NCBI GenBank assembly: GCA_002787035.1
Contig: PCVP01000014.1
Coordinates: 1-64,000 of the forward strand
Source of the DNA: Candidatus Peregrinibacteria bacterium CG11_big_fil_rev_8_21_14_0_20_49_14
Lineage (GTDB): Bacteria; Patescibacteriota; Gracilibacteria; Peribacterales; Peribacteraceae
Length of the DNA: 64,000 nucleotides
Direction of reading: 5' to 3'
Shown here: positions 33,206 through 45,266 of the stretch, one piece after another
Layout of the letters: each line of letters opens with the position of its first letter
Position numbering within the stretch: the first letter of the stretch is position 1
The notes under the pieces: model-generated
The model's input: only the letters and a program-made list of their open reading frames with translations
Database searches by the model: none
What the model was told of the DNA's origin: nothing
Program-made: the position numbers and the translations under genes

Positions 33206-33931
33206 TTACAGTATTTCGTCGATGGCTGCTTTGATGTTTGCGTATGGCTGCGCACCGGAGATGTAGCGAGATTCCTTTGTTTTGTTGTTGTACACAATTG
33301 TTCCGGGAGTTCCACGTACGCCTGAGTTTGAACCTTCTGCCAACTGTGCATTCACTTTGTCTTCGTACTTACCGCTGGTCAGACAACTTTGGAATGCAGT
33401 CGCATCCAAACCGATTTCTGAGATGTATGCAGGGTAATTGGAAGGGTCTGATCCTTTGGTAAAGACAAGATCTGAAAAAGACCAGAAAGAATCGTTCCCG
33501 CCAATTTCAGCAGCACATTCAGATGCCAGGGCCGCTGGCATCGCGTTCGGATGGAAGTTCAACGGGTAATGTCTGTATACCCAGTTTACCGTTCCGTCGT
33601 ATTCATCCAATGCTTGTTGCATTGTCGGGTGGTGACGCTGGCAGAACGGACACTCGAAGTCCGAGTACTCAATAAGTGAAATCTCTGCTTTCAGACTGCC
33701 CTTAATGTGGTCGTTTTTAGAGTCCGGAGCTACGACACTTTGAGCTGTCGGAGCTTCAGGAGTTGGCTGAGCAGCTTGTGGCGCAGCCTGTGGAGTGGGG
33801 GCGGCAGCAGGAAGAGGTTTTGCGGATGATCCGCCTGCCGTTGCGACTCCGTAGCCAACGATTATTCCGACGAGTGCCATAGACACTCCAAACCATGGAT
33901 TATTGGTCGATAGTGAATTTGTTACGGTCAT
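33206..33931 (-). CDS. DsbA-family thiol oxidoreductase (membrane-anchored)
   Basis: This is a thioredoxin-fold protein that probably makes or isomerises disulfides outside the membrane. An N-terminal anchor (WFGVSMALVGIIVGYGVATAGG) and a Pro/Ala linker precede the catalytic domain. The redox motif is CPFC in EYSDFECPFCQRHHP (about residue 97) and the cis-Pro loop is VRGTPGTIVYN. At 241 residues it fits the DSBA/Thioredoxin_4 group. Disulfide formation is a plausible need for the Cys-rich DUF4215 proteins in this window, although this is inference. It has its own terminator. Confidence 0.92.
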   Translation of the reverse strand: MTVTNSLSTNNPWFGVSMALVGIIVGYGVATAGGSSAKPLPAAAPTPQAAPQAAQPTPEAPTAQSVVAPDSKNDHIKGSLKAEISLIEYSDFECPFCQRHHPTMQQALDEYDGTVNWVYRHYPLNFHPNAMPAALASECAAEIGGNDSFWSFSDLVFTKGSDPSNYPAYISEIGLDATAFQSCLTSGKYEDKVNAQLAEGSNSGVRGTPGTIVYNNKTKESRYISGAQPYANIKAAIDEIL

Positions 33932-34006
33932 GATAAAGAGAATGTAAAGAATGAAAAGTGCATGTTACAAATCAATGCTAACACGAAAAGAGAGTTTGAA
34001 CAGTTC

Positions 34007-34438
34007 TCACTCTCTTTTCAGAAGTGTCATGGCAAGCATTCTTGGCATTTCGTGCAAAGGGCCTGCTCTGGCAAGCTCATAATGCCTAATCGTTGTTACA
34101 GAAAACGGCAATTGCACCGAAAAGTCAGCAATAGTTTGAGGAACAGTTTCAGTTGCAGTGAAGAAATTGTGCAGGACTTGCCTGTCTGCATGTGCGAGAC
34201 TCTGCAAGCAAGACTCTGTGTCCTGGCAGCCTGAAGTATGAGTTTGAGTACTTCGAATGTCTTCAGCCACAGACATCATTATACAGCTGGGCTCTGAGGG
34301 GGCAGGTGACATATTTGGTGCCGTTGCCGATGCAGATACGGGCGACATGAGAGCAGCTGCCAGAATCATTCCGCTGCATGCAGACATGTTAATGGATGTA
34401 GAAACTACTCCTACCAACAGTGACCGAAACGTAATCAT
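34007..34438 (-). CDS. Small secreted hypothetical protein
   Basis: This 143-residue ORF has an N-terminal signal-like stretch (MITFRSLLVGVVSTSINMSACSGMILAAALMSPVSASA) and four later cysteines (including SGCQDTESCLQ). No family is recognised. It lies between the DsbA-like and VanW genes in the same direction, which fits an exported, disulfide-containing product. A TATCAT box is 9 nt before the ATG. No alternative gene fits this interval. Confidence 0.55.
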   Translation of the reverse strand: MITFRSLLVGVVSTSINMSACSGMILAAALMSPVSASATAPNMSPAPSEPSCIMMSVAEDIRSTQTHTSGCQDTESCLQSLAHADRQVLHNFFTATETVPQTIADFSVQLPFSVTTIRHYELARAGPLHEMPRMLAMTLLKRE

Positions 34439-34481
34439 TCGGCTCCAATGATACTTCTATTCTTTGCTTTTGCGAATAGCA

Positions 34482-35843
34482 CTACTCTGCCAGTGCAAAT
34501 TCTGTTCGTACGTACGACGGAAGTTCATGGTACCGAGATACAATGATGCTTTCTTCGGTTCTGCCATTCGGATATTGCACTGTTTGCGTCCAAGCCACCT
34601 CGTTTCTGGCCACCCTCCTGCCATCTATGAATAACGAATCCGGGTAATTGGAGCTGAAATAGGGCCCCTGCAGATCCACTGTGCGTCCATCGGAAGTGCC
34701 ATAAACGTTCACGTACGCTTCATTGCCGTCGTTGTATGCCTGGATGATAACCGGATAACCGGTATCGTTTACAAACGTTAAATCTTGTACTCCAGGGAAA
34801 ATTGTTGCATCTATACCCACGCCATATTTCTTGTAGTACGAAACGTACAAACTGTGACTTCTGCGTTCCAAAACGGGAAATCCTGCGAGAACGGCAGCTC
34901 TGTAGACTGTTGTAGAAGCTTGGCATATGCCACCGCCGGGTGCAGGACGCAACTCTGTTCCTCCAAAAATAACCTTTGCCATTTTCCATCCTCTCCTTTC
35001 GGATACCGGACCCCCCAATGTGCTATTGAAAGAAAAAGTTTCGCCCGGTGCGACGTACATGTTGTTCACATGTTCATTCAGCGCTTTTCTCACGTTGTAA
35101 GCGCGTGCATATGTGGATCCTGTGAAATCTGATTTTCCGGAAGCAAGGAGTTCCAGTTTACCCAAGTCTATTTCCGATACGTTTCGCAGTTGTCCGTTTT
35201 TTTCCAGTAACTGAATTTCTATTCCGGACACATCTTCAACCAATGCTTTTTTCAAATCGGATGAGGCGGAAGCAATGTCTATGGCTTGTCCTTTCTTTGC
35301 CACACCGGACGTAGAAACTCTCGTAATATTTTTTTGTAGAGTAATTCCCGTCACCTCCACATCTACAGGCGCCTGAATGCTCGGTTCAATTTCCGCTTCA
35401 ATTGTTTTTGCTATTTCAGAAGTATCCACTGTGTACACGGCATCCGTCAGAGAAAACTCTGGGTGAATCCACAGAGGATATGCATGGAGCGATACGTCCC
35501 AAACTTTATGTTGATCGCCGTTACTGGAACGAATATCAGCTCGCACTTTGTGACTCAGTAACGACTGCCGCTGTGTAATTGCCTGTGCAAGCTTATCCAG
35601 AGGAGGGGATTGCTTCCCCTGGCTGTAGAGCCTTTTCTGCAATCGGCCCGCCACTCTCTCCTGCAATGTATCTGAATGATAGTCGAGCATAGTAGCCAGT
35701 ACCGAAGGAACACCAATGCTCGACCGCAAAGACAGCAGTTGCACATTGGATCCGTCATGAGCGGATGGTGCAAAAATCACGAGCGTCAGAACGCTTAAGA
35801 GTGAAAAGTACGTTGCAAGTATGTGTCTACACGAGTATTTCAT
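34482..35843 (-). CDS. VanW-family cell-wall protein
   Basis: This 453-residue exported protein has a signal/anchor helix (ILATYFSLLSVLTLVIFAPSA). The middle region (about 95-240) resembles the putative peptidoglycan-binding domains that precede VanW. The VanW domain (about 250-400) has the hallmarks NVRKALNEHVNNMYVAPGETFSFN, GGGICQASTTVYRAAVLAGFPVLERRSHS and DATIFPGVQDLTFVNDTGYPVII. VanW proteins are linked to glycopeptide-resistance clusters, but their biochemical role is not established. It is probably an envelope protein here. Confidence 0.9.
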   Translation of the reverse strand: MKYSCRHILATYFSLLSVLTLVIFAPSAHDGSNVQLLSLRSSIGVPSVLATMLDYHSDTLQERVAGRLQKRLYSQGKQSPPLDKLAQAITQRQSLLSHKVRADIRSSNGDQHKVWDVSLHAYPLWIHPEFSLTDAVYTVDTSEIAKTIEAEIEPSIQAPVDVEVTGITLQKNITRVSTSGVAKKGQAIDIASASSDLKKALVEDVSGIEIQLLEKNGQLRNVSEIDLGKLELLASGKSDFTGSTYARAYNVRKALNEHVNNMYVAPGETFSFNSTLGGPVSERRGWKMAKVIFGGTELRPAPGGGICQASTTVYRAAVLAGFPVLERRSHSLYVSYYKKYGVGIDATIFPGVQDLTFVNDTGYPVIIQAYNDGNEAYVNVYGTSDGRTVDLQGPYFSSNYPDSLFIDGRRVARNEVAWTQTVQYPNGRTEESIIVSRYHELPSYVRTEFALAE

Positions 35844-35949
35844 GAAATTTGTATTTTTTTATGACCTAATTAACAATGTTATTATACAATGAATTACAAC
35901 TCTTAGCAAATATTAGAGTGTGCACTTGGTAAGATGTGCTTGAAGCACG

Positions 35950-35955
35950 TACACT
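35950..35955 (+). promoter_or_regulatory. -10 box for leaderless peptidase gene
   Basis: TACACT ends 7 nt before ATG 35963, with TTGGTA 18 nt upstream. This favours ATG 35963 over the GTG at 35936. Confidence 0.5.
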
Positions 35956-35962
35956 TACGAGC

Positions 35963-37042
35963 ATGCAAAAAGATGTCATTACATACCTCTCTACATTTGT
36001 TTCGTTTCAATCGGTTCACGGAAACGAGGCAGAGAAAAAAAGGTGTTTGGACTGGATTGTAGAGACATTTCTTTCGGATAGTGAGCATGTCATACATACG
36101 GGAAACTGCGAGAACTCTCCCTACGTGTATCTCCATCATCCTGAGGCTGAACTTTGCTGGTTTGCTCATACGGATGTTGTTCCGGGAACAGAAGATCAGT
36201 TCACCGTACAGATTGAGGGAGAGAAGGCATTTGGCAGAGGCGTGAAAGATATGAAAGGTGCTGCCCTTTCATTTTTACTGGCGTACAAACACACATTGGA
36301 GAAAGGCGAAAAACCAAAGGTGAGCGTACTGCTAACGAGTGACGAAGAGACAGCCGGCAGAAGTATTCCGCAGCTTATCTCCGAGGGACTCCTGCATGCT
36401 CCTGTAGCATTTACTCCGGATACGAGCAGTCATCCCGGAATTGTCGTGGAACACAAAGGAGTCGTATGGGCCGACTTAACTGTGGGTGGAAAAGGAGGAC
36501 ACGGAGCTATGCCATGGGAATGTGAAAATCCGCTGTGGAAACTGGGAGAAGTATTGCAATTGCTGCGGGAGAAATTTCCGCCTGGTACGTACGATGATTG
36601 GCAGATAACAGTGACTCCCACAACCCTGAACGGAAGCAGTGCAAAAAATCAGGTTCCGGACACGGCGCGATGCGGTCTGGATATACGGTATCCTGCCTCT
36701 CTCTGTTCCAATGCTTCCGAAGCTATTGCAATCGTATCTTCCGTGCTTCCGGAAGGTTGCGAACTGAAAGAGATTATCAGCGCCAGTCCGTTACAAACGG
36801 ACTCCGATCATGAGATGGTGCGAAGAGTGCAATCCATTGCGCAACAGGTGGAAGGGAGGAATGTGGAGCTTATTCGTGAACATGGAGGAACAGATGCGCG
36901 CTACTTCAGTGAAGTTGGAATTCCCGCATTTCTGTACGGACCTGTGGGAGGAGATTTACACGGAAAGAATGAATGGGTTTCCATCCCATCTCTTCTGCAA
37001 CAGTACGAGATAAATATGAAACTCTTACAATCCCTTCTTTAA
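35963..37042 (+). CDS. M20-family metallopeptidase
   Basis: This is a zinc amidohydrolase/peptidase of the ArgE/DapE/CPG2 group. Metal and catalytic motifs are visible: WFAHTDVVPG (first His and Asp), GRGVKDMKGA (bridging Asp), SDEETAG (catalytic Glu-Glu), TPDTSSHPG, and the C-terminal DLHGKNEWVS His. The inserted dimerisation domain (about 170-270, VVWADLTVGGKGGHGAMP) is present. Length is 359. The substrate (acetylornithine, succinyl-DAP or dipeptide) cannot be decided; no arginine or lysine genes are near. It converges with the YceI-like lipoprotein gene 2 nt away. Confidence 0.9.
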   Translation: MQKDVITYLSTFVSFQSVHGNEAEKKRCLDWIVETFLSDSEHVIHTGNCENSPYVYLHHPEAELCWFAHTDVVPGTEDQFTVQIEGEKAFGRGVKDMKGAALSFLLAYKHTLEKGEKPKVSVLLTSDEETAGRSIPQLISEGLLHAPVAFTPDTSSHPGIVVEHKGVVWADLTVGGKGGHGAMPWECENPLWKLGEVLQLLREKFPPGTYDDWQITVTPTTLNGSSAKNQVPDTARCGLDIRYPASLCSNASEAIAIVSSVLPEGCELKEIISASPLQTDSDHEMVRRVQSIAQQVEGRNVELIREHGGTDARYFSEVGIPAFLYGPVGGDLHGKNEWVSIPSLLQQYEINMKLLQSLL

Positions 37043-37044
37043 AT

Positions 37045-37698
37045 CTACCTAAGAAAAGGAATATTGGCTTCAAGCTCCACTTCGTTATCCACTCCGCCGG
37101 GCACTCCTATATTAAAGTCACTGCGCAGCAACGTATGTTTCATGGTGAGACCTGCATCCGAAATATCGGCAGTGATGGTAAGAGGTTTGGATACGCCATG
37201 CATAGTCAAGTTACCTGTAATGTCATAGCGAGTTCCTCCTTTGCTTTCGATGTTTGTGGAGAGAAACGTTGCTTGCGGGTATGTCTCTGCATCGAAGAAA
37301 TCTTCGGACAGTAAATGATCTGTCAGCATCTGTTTTCCTGTTTTCAGACTGTTTATGGGTATGGAGAGAGCAATTTGAGATGCTTCCAGTCTTATAGGAT
37401 CTTCCGCATTCGGAACCATTTGGAAGTTGATGTCGTAGAACGCTCCTTCCTCTTTTACCAAGTTTCCTTTTGTTCCGATAAACGTAAGAATGCTGTCATT
37501 TCTGTTCCCGTTGATTCCTGTTTTTGAAAGATTGGCCATGGAATCGGACTGCAGAGGAGAAGTAACGCGCACATTCGCAGTGGCTTCATTTCCTTCCGCA
37601 TCCATTCTTTCGTATGAACGGATGGCTTCGGTTTTAAAACCGGAACCAAAACTGCAGCCGACTAGTGTAAGCGTAAGCAACAGAACAGATTTTCTCAT
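37045..37698 (-). CDS. YceI-like lipoprotein
   Basis: This 217-residue protein has a lipobox (LTLVGCSFG, Cys about residue 15). The mature domain looks like the YceI lipocalin-like barrel, which binds polyisoprenoid-type lipids: SLKTGKQMLTDHLLSEDFFDAETYPQATFLST and YDITGNLTMHGVSKPLTITADI are its signatures. The ORF from 37776 starts inside tRNA-Phe and is rejected in favour of ATG 37698. It lies directly downstream of tRNA-Phe on the same strand. Confidence 0.88.
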   Translation of the reverse strand: MRKSVLLLTLTLVGCSFGSGFKTEAIRSYERMDAEGNEATANVRVTSPLQSDSMANLSKTGINGNRNDSILTFIGTKGNLVKEEGAFYDINFQMVPNAEDPIRLEASQIALSIPINSLKTGKQMLTDHLLSEDFFDAETYPQATFLSTNIESKGGTRYDITGNLTMHGVSKPLTITADISDAGLTMKHTLLRSDFNIGVPGGVDNEVELEANIPFLR

Positions 37699-37715
37699 AA
37701 GCAATGGAATGACAG

Positions 37716-37791
37716 TGGTGGCCCAGATCAGATTTGAACTGATGACACCTCGCTCTTCAGGCGAGTGCTCTACCAACTGAGCTACCGGGCC
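37716..37791 (-). tRNA. tRNA-Phe (anticodon GAA)
   Basis: The minus strand gives acceptor GGCCCGG/CTGGGCC, D-arm GCTC/GAGC, anticodon stem CTCGC/GCGAG with loop CTGAAGA (GAA), T-arm ATCAG-TTCAAAT-CTGAT, discriminator A and an encoded CCA. Confidence 0.97.
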
Positions 37792-37942
37792 AAAATGATT
37801 CTTAACAAAGTCGTTGATCTAAGGGATCGAGCAGAATAAATCTGCGATATGCTTCTATCGTACGTGAATCAAAGCTGGGTGAGTGTAGCAACTCCTCGTT
37901 CGTTCGAGAAGGCAAAGATAGAAGTTTCCTTCTGAGCGATAA

Positions 37943-37971
37943 TTGACTAGCATATACTAGTGTTGTATAGT
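37943..37971 (+). promoter_or_regulatory. Promoter upstream of the 147-residue membrane protein
   Basis: TTGACT, a 17-nt spacer and TATAGT. Unlike most genes here, a leader of about 50 nt precedes the ATG at 38030. The rest of the 238-nt gap after tRNA-Phe shows no ORF. Confidence 0.6.
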
Positions 37972-38029
37972 TATACACCCGTTCTTTTACTAAAAAGGCT
38001 CAAATACTTCAACCAGAATCGAGGTTCTC

Positions 38030-38473
38030 ATGAATTGGACTGCAATTTTTCTTGCACTTGCATCTATGGCACTCGGCGCAGTTCTTATGCGCCAGTACCT
38101 GCAAAACCGCAAGATTTCACTGCAAAGCGTATGGGCCGGCCTTCAACGTGAAGGGTCACCTGTTCCGTGTGCAGATTCTCTAAGCTTCAGTGCAAGAACG
38201 TTGCCGAAGAAGGGTCTTTTAACTCCGGCACACTCGCCGTCGCTATCGTTTCTGTACGTCAACATTCCTCGTGAAGGAGAAACCCCGGAAGAAGAATTTC
38301 TCCTCGTCAGCCAAAGCGGTTTTGTCGGTCAGTTGAAACTGACATATCGAAACGGTGAGCTGCTTGAGGCCAAAGTTGTTGTGGGTACTGAGAAACCACA
38401 AAAACTGAAAATTGCACTCTACGCATCCATCGCGGTGCGAGTTCTAAGCAGTGTTCGAGGTCGACAACATTAA
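38030..38473 (+). CDS. Hypothetical membrane-anchored protein
   Basis: This 147-residue protein has an N-terminal transmembrane helix (TAIFLALASMALGAVLM) and a soluble, possibly beta-rich domain (LSFLYVNIPREGETPEEEFLLVSQSGF). No family is recognised. It has its own promoter (37943-37971) and terminator, so it is a monocistronic unit. Confidence 0.65.
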   Translation: MNWTAIFLALASMALGAVLMRQYLQNRKISLQSVWAGLQREGSPVPCADSLSFSARTLPKKGLLTPAHSPSLSFLYVNIPREGETPEEEFLLVSQSGFVGQLKLTYRNGELLEAKVVVGTEKPQKLKIALYASIAVRVLSSVRGRQH

Positions 38474-38490
38474 CCATTGCAGAGCGGGAT

Positions 38491-38523
38491 AAACTGCGAT
38501 CTCCTTGAGCCGGGATCGCAGTT

Positions 38524-38525
<2 letters not shown>
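38491..38525. terminator. Bidirectional intrinsic terminator
   Basis: AAACTGCGATC pairs with GATCGCAGTTT across a 12-nt loop (38491-38501 with 38514-38524), giving T-runs on both strands. It serves the 147-residue membrane protein and converging obg. Confidence 0.88.
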
Positions 38526-42090
<3,565 letters not shown>

Positions 42091-42106
42091 CACTGTGATA
42101 TGATTG

Positions 42107-42134
42107 GCGAGCCTCCTGGGAGGCTCGCTTCTTC
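42107..42134 (+). terminator. dnaK terminator
   Basis: A 10-bp perfect stem GCGAGCCTCC/GGAGGCTCGC with a 2-nt loop follows the dnaK stop by 16 nt. The following T-tract (TTCTTC) is short. Confidence 0.75.
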
Positions 42135-42140
42135 AACTAA

Positions 42141-42169
42141 TTGCCAATATGACCATATTAAGGTATAAT
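42141..42169 (+). promoter_or_regulatory. Leaderless promoter
   Basis: TTGCCA, a 17-nt spacer and TATAAT are followed by exactly 6 nt and GTG 42176. The out-of-frame ATG at 42174 is followed at once by TGA. This is one of the cleanest examples of the pattern. Confidence 0.75.
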
Positions 42170-42175
42170 GATCAT

Positions 42176-42634
42176 GTGAAAAACGAACAACAAGAACCTG
42201 CCAATGGTGCAGAGGCTCCTGAAAACCTTTCTGTTACGGAGCAAATACTGAGCCTTCAGGTCGATTTGAAAGGTCGTATGAAAGGATTGGCTGACCCCGG
42301 TACAGTATGGCAAATGGCACAAATTGAAATGTCGAATGAAGCAAATAATCAGAAACAACGAACATTCGTTCGAGCTATTTTGGCAGGATTGGCGCTAGGA
42401 AAGCCGCATACAGAGTTGATTTCTGTAGTGGAAAAATGGCAACGTGCGGGAGTGGGAGACCAGAAACTTGCTGTGAGTGTTTCTCGCATACTGGAAGACG
42501 CCACTCATGAAAATGGTGAGTATCATTCCAAGAGTATTGCTGCAGCCGTAGAAAAAGAGGTGAACAGAGGTCATGTTCCGGGTATACAACCTCCCGGAGC
42601 CGGGAGTCAACCTGTACGAAGAAGAGCAGCGTAG
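42176..42634 (+). CDS. Hypothetical helical protein
   Basis: This 152-residue soluble protein is unrecognised. It is helical, with AEAPENLSVTEQILSLQVDLKG, a central FVRAILAGLALGKPHTELISVV and a Pro/Arg-rich tail. The listed ORF begins in the dnaK terminator; the leaderless promoter places the start at GTG 42176. It converges with gapdh, leaving 1 nt between stops. Confidence 0.65.
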   Translation: MKNEQQEPANGAEAPENLSVTEQILSLQVDLKGRMKGLADPGTVWQMAQIEMSNEANNQKQRTFVRAILAGLALGKPHTELISVVEKWQRAGVGDQKLAVSVSRILEDATHENGEYHSKSIAAAVEKEVNRGHVPGIQPPGAGSQPVRRRAA

Positions 42635-42635
42635 T

Positions 42636-43652
42636 TTAGAGCTGCTTTCCAACCAACTCTGCCAGTTCCACAAGGCGGTTGCTGTAGCCCCATTCATTGT
42701 CGTACCAAGAGAGTGTTTTTACGACAGTAACACCGTCTTGAGTATGCACTTTCGTACTCTGTGCATCGATGATGGAACTTCTGGAATCGCCCACATAGTC
42801 TTGCAGAACAAGAGGACGCTCTTCGTACCCGAGTATTCCTTTCATCGAGCCTTTTGCTGCAGCCTTAAATGCCGCATTTACTTCTTCTGCAGTGACTTGT
42901 TTGGACACGACGGTTGTAAGGTCGGTTAGACTTCCCGTAGGCGTGGGAACACGAATGGACATACCATCCAGCTTTCCCGCAAGCTCCGGCAGCACAAGAC
43001 CTACTGCAATGGCGGCCCCTGTGGTGGTAGGAATCATATTTATGGCTGCGGCACGAGCTCTTCGCATGTCTTTATGTGGCAAATCCAGCAGTCGCTGGTC
43101 GTTTGTGTAGCTGTGAATGGTTGTCATAAATCCTTGCTGAATGCCGAAGTTTTCATGAATAACCTTTGCCATGGGAGCGAGGCAGTTAGTGGTACACGAT
43201 GCGTTCGAAATAACATCCATTGTCTTGGGATCATAGGTTTCCTCGTTTACACCGAGACAAAATGTTCCGTCCGCCTTGTCTTTACATGGTGCGGAAAGAA
43301 TCACCTTCTTGGCACCCGCTTGAAGGTGAGCGGCAGCGGCATCTCGGTGGTTAAACACTCCCGTACACTCAAGTACGACGTCCACTTTCAGCTCTTTGTG
43401 AGCGAGAGTCGAAGGATCTTTACAGGCTGAAATTCGAATTTTACCGTGCTTGTTACACAGCATCCCGTCTTTGTAGCATGTATCTCCACAATCGTAATGA
43501 CCATACGTGGAATCAAATTCAAAGAGATGTGCGAGAGTAGCGGCATCCGTAAGATCGTTGATGAGCACAACGTTGATACTTGGGTGCTTCTCCTGAATAA
43601 TACGCAGTGCCTGACGGCCGATGCGTCCGAATCCGTTTATGGCTATGTTCAT
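42636..43652 (-). CDS. gap: Glyceraldehyde-3-phosphate dehydrogenase
   Basis: GAPDH oxidises glyceraldehyde 3-phosphate with NAD and phosphate to 1,3-bisphosphoglycerate in glycolysis. The NAD-binding N-terminus MNIAINGFGRIGR, catalytic SNASCTTNCLAP (nucleophile Cys about 150), IHSYTNDQRLLDLPHKDMRRARAAA and the C-terminal SWYDNEWGYSNRLVEL are all present. ATG 43652 gives 338 residues, the standard length; the ORF from 43685 adds 11 unlikely residues. Confidence 0.97.
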   Translation of the reverse strand: MNIAINGFGRIGRQALRIIQEKHPSINVVLINDLTDAATLAHLFEFDSTYGHYDCGDTCYKDGMLCNKHGKIRISACKDPSTLAHKELKVDVVLECTGVFNHRDAAAAHLQAGAKKVILSAPCKDKADGTFCLGVNEETYDPKTMDVISNASCTTNCLAPMAKVIHENFGIQQGFMTTIHSYTNDQRLLDLPHKDMRRARAAAINMIPTTTGAAIAVGLVLPELAGKLDGMSIRVPTPTGSLTDLTTVVSKQVTAEEVNAAFKAAAKGSMKGILGYEERPLVLQDYVGDSRSSIIDAQSTKVHTQDGVTVVKTLSWYDNEWGYSNRLVELAELVGKQL

Positions 43653-43714
43653 ACTGAAAGAGGGAAAGTACGAGAAGTGTACCAATTCATTTTGTAGTGG
43701 TCGAGATGTTGTCT

Positions 43715-44863
43715 CTACGAGAGTACAGCTCGTATCTTTTTGGCGTTAGGAAGAATGTCTATTCCGGAAGCATCATACAGAGTATTCATGAGTGCGTCTC
43801 CCTTTACCATGTCTTGTGTAATTTCGCCGTATGAATCTATGTCGCCATAGGTTTTCCCCTGTGCAATGCCGGGCCCTGCCAGCACCGCATAGCCCACATT
43901 GTGATGGTCTCTGCCTCCCGAAGCATTAATACGTGGAGTACGACCGTGTTCGCTTGTGACCAGAAGAAGAAATCCGTGATGATGTGCATCATCTATAAGC
44001 GCTGCAATCGCCTGATCTGTCGGAGGAATGAGCTCGTCACTTCTGTCTTTGATACTAGTATGCATGTCCCATCCTTTTCCCTGTTCGTTATACACAAAAC
44101 TGATTCCTGCCCCTTGTTGTGCGAAACTGGAAGCGAGCGCTGCGGATCTTCCTATTTGATTATCTCCGAACCTATTCAGTTGTTTTTCGGCGTCCGAGAA
44201 GGGGCGAGTGAGTTTATCTCCACCAAGGAGCAGTGAAAAGGCAAGTTCTCTGTTCTCCTGCATAAGGGTGATAGCGGGAGAAGAGAGTTGTTGCCCTCTT
44301 GTTTCAAGAACATGAAGTAACTCCAACCTTTTTCTCAGTCCGGGGTCCGCCTGAATAGGCGGCGGTGCAAAACGATTTTCTTCTTTATTCCATTGCACAT
44401 GAAATCCGATATTTGGGTCCAATTGTGCTCTGTCTGTAAATATACTGGGAAGTTCTATGAAAGGATGCGGTATACCTCCATGCGAGAATTTCCCGGAGCC
44501 TTTTTGCATGGAATCACCCACAACATACTTTGCATTATGGGAGGTATTGCCGCAGTCGAGAGACTTTACGACGGATGCTTTATGCAAAACTTCGCAAGTT
44601 TTCTGCCATCTTGAATCTATGAGTGATCCGTTTTTTGCACGCGTACTCGTTACATCTCCCCGGTATTCATTGGGTCCTGCAATTGGACTTACAAACTCAT
44701 ACGGAGATTGTGCACCACCCTGAAAGAATATGACAATCGGCATGATTTTGTTTTTGGTACTAGCTTGCACGCTCTGCACCCCGGCAAGACCCGCGGCAGA
44801 TATGGCAAGAAAAGACCTTCTACTCATTCTTTCCAGTTGCCTGGTTTCGTTAGAAGCTCTCAT
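43715..44863 (-). CDS. DUF1501 family protein with Tat-type signal
   Basis: This exported 382-residue protein has an N-terminal twin-arginine-like signal (MSRRSFLAISAAGLAGVQSVQAS, from Met13). DUF1501 proteins belong to the alkaline-phosphatase/sulfatase superfamily and their substrate is unknown. Family features are PIVIFFQGGAQSPYEFV near the start and TSEHGRTPRINASGGRDHHNVGYAVLAGPG, which carries the Asp/His metal-ligand cluster. Such genes are common in Planctomycetes and Bacteroidetes, so transfer into this genome is possible. No tat genes are in the window. Confidence 0.85.
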   Translation of the reverse strand: MRASNETRQLERMSRRSFLAISAAGLAGVQSVQASTKNKIMPIVIFFQGGAQSPYEFVSPIAGPNEYRGDVTSTRAKNGSLIDSRWQKTCEVLHKASVVKSLDCGNTSHNAKYVVGDSMQKGSGKFSHGGIPHPFIELPSIFTDRAQLDPNIGFHVQWNKEENRFAPPPIQADPGLRKRLELLHVLETRGQQLSSPAITLMQENRELAFSLLLGGDKLTRPFSDAEKQLNRFGDNQIGRSAALASSFAQQGAGISFVYNEQGKGWDMHTSIKDRSDELIPPTDQAIAALIDDAHHHGFLLLVTSEHGRTPRINASGGRDHHNVGYAVLAGPGIAQGKTYGDIDSYGEITQDMVKGDALMNTLYDASGIDILPNAKKIRAVLS

Positions 44864-45266
44864 GCTTTATATATGTACTCCTCGTACTTAAATTGTCCAA
44901 TTACGAGGACTTGCGAAGTCACTTCTGCACCTGAAAATGGCTTAGTATAGCCATATATTATCTTGAAACTAACTGCTTGAATGCGTATCCCATGCCCATA
45001 GCTGTAGCATTAGATATGACTCTAGACAAAAAATGGGTTTGTTTGGTAATTTTTACATTCAAAAAAACTCCATGTCTGCTACAGTAATTTCGATACCATC
45101 GTTTTAGGTGTTTGCACTTGCAATTCTTTAAACCCGTAATTCAGAGCAAAAAGGGGCATCCGGCCTCTGGTCATCGCTCTGATAAGCGGGATACCGCTTA
45201 CAACATGGGATCATCATGCAGGTTGTCCCTTCTAGGGCAATCTGCAAAGACTACTCATCTTCTGCG
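44864..45266. other. Gene-free region at the edge of an AT-rich insert
   Basis: I find no convincing ORF, tRNA or terminator in these 403 nt. They contain AT-rich stretches (TTGAAACTAACTGC, TTTACATTCAAAAAAAC) and a hairpin AAGCGGGATACCGCTT near 45183. It may be the left border of the insert that carries the SGNH gene. Confidence 0.4.
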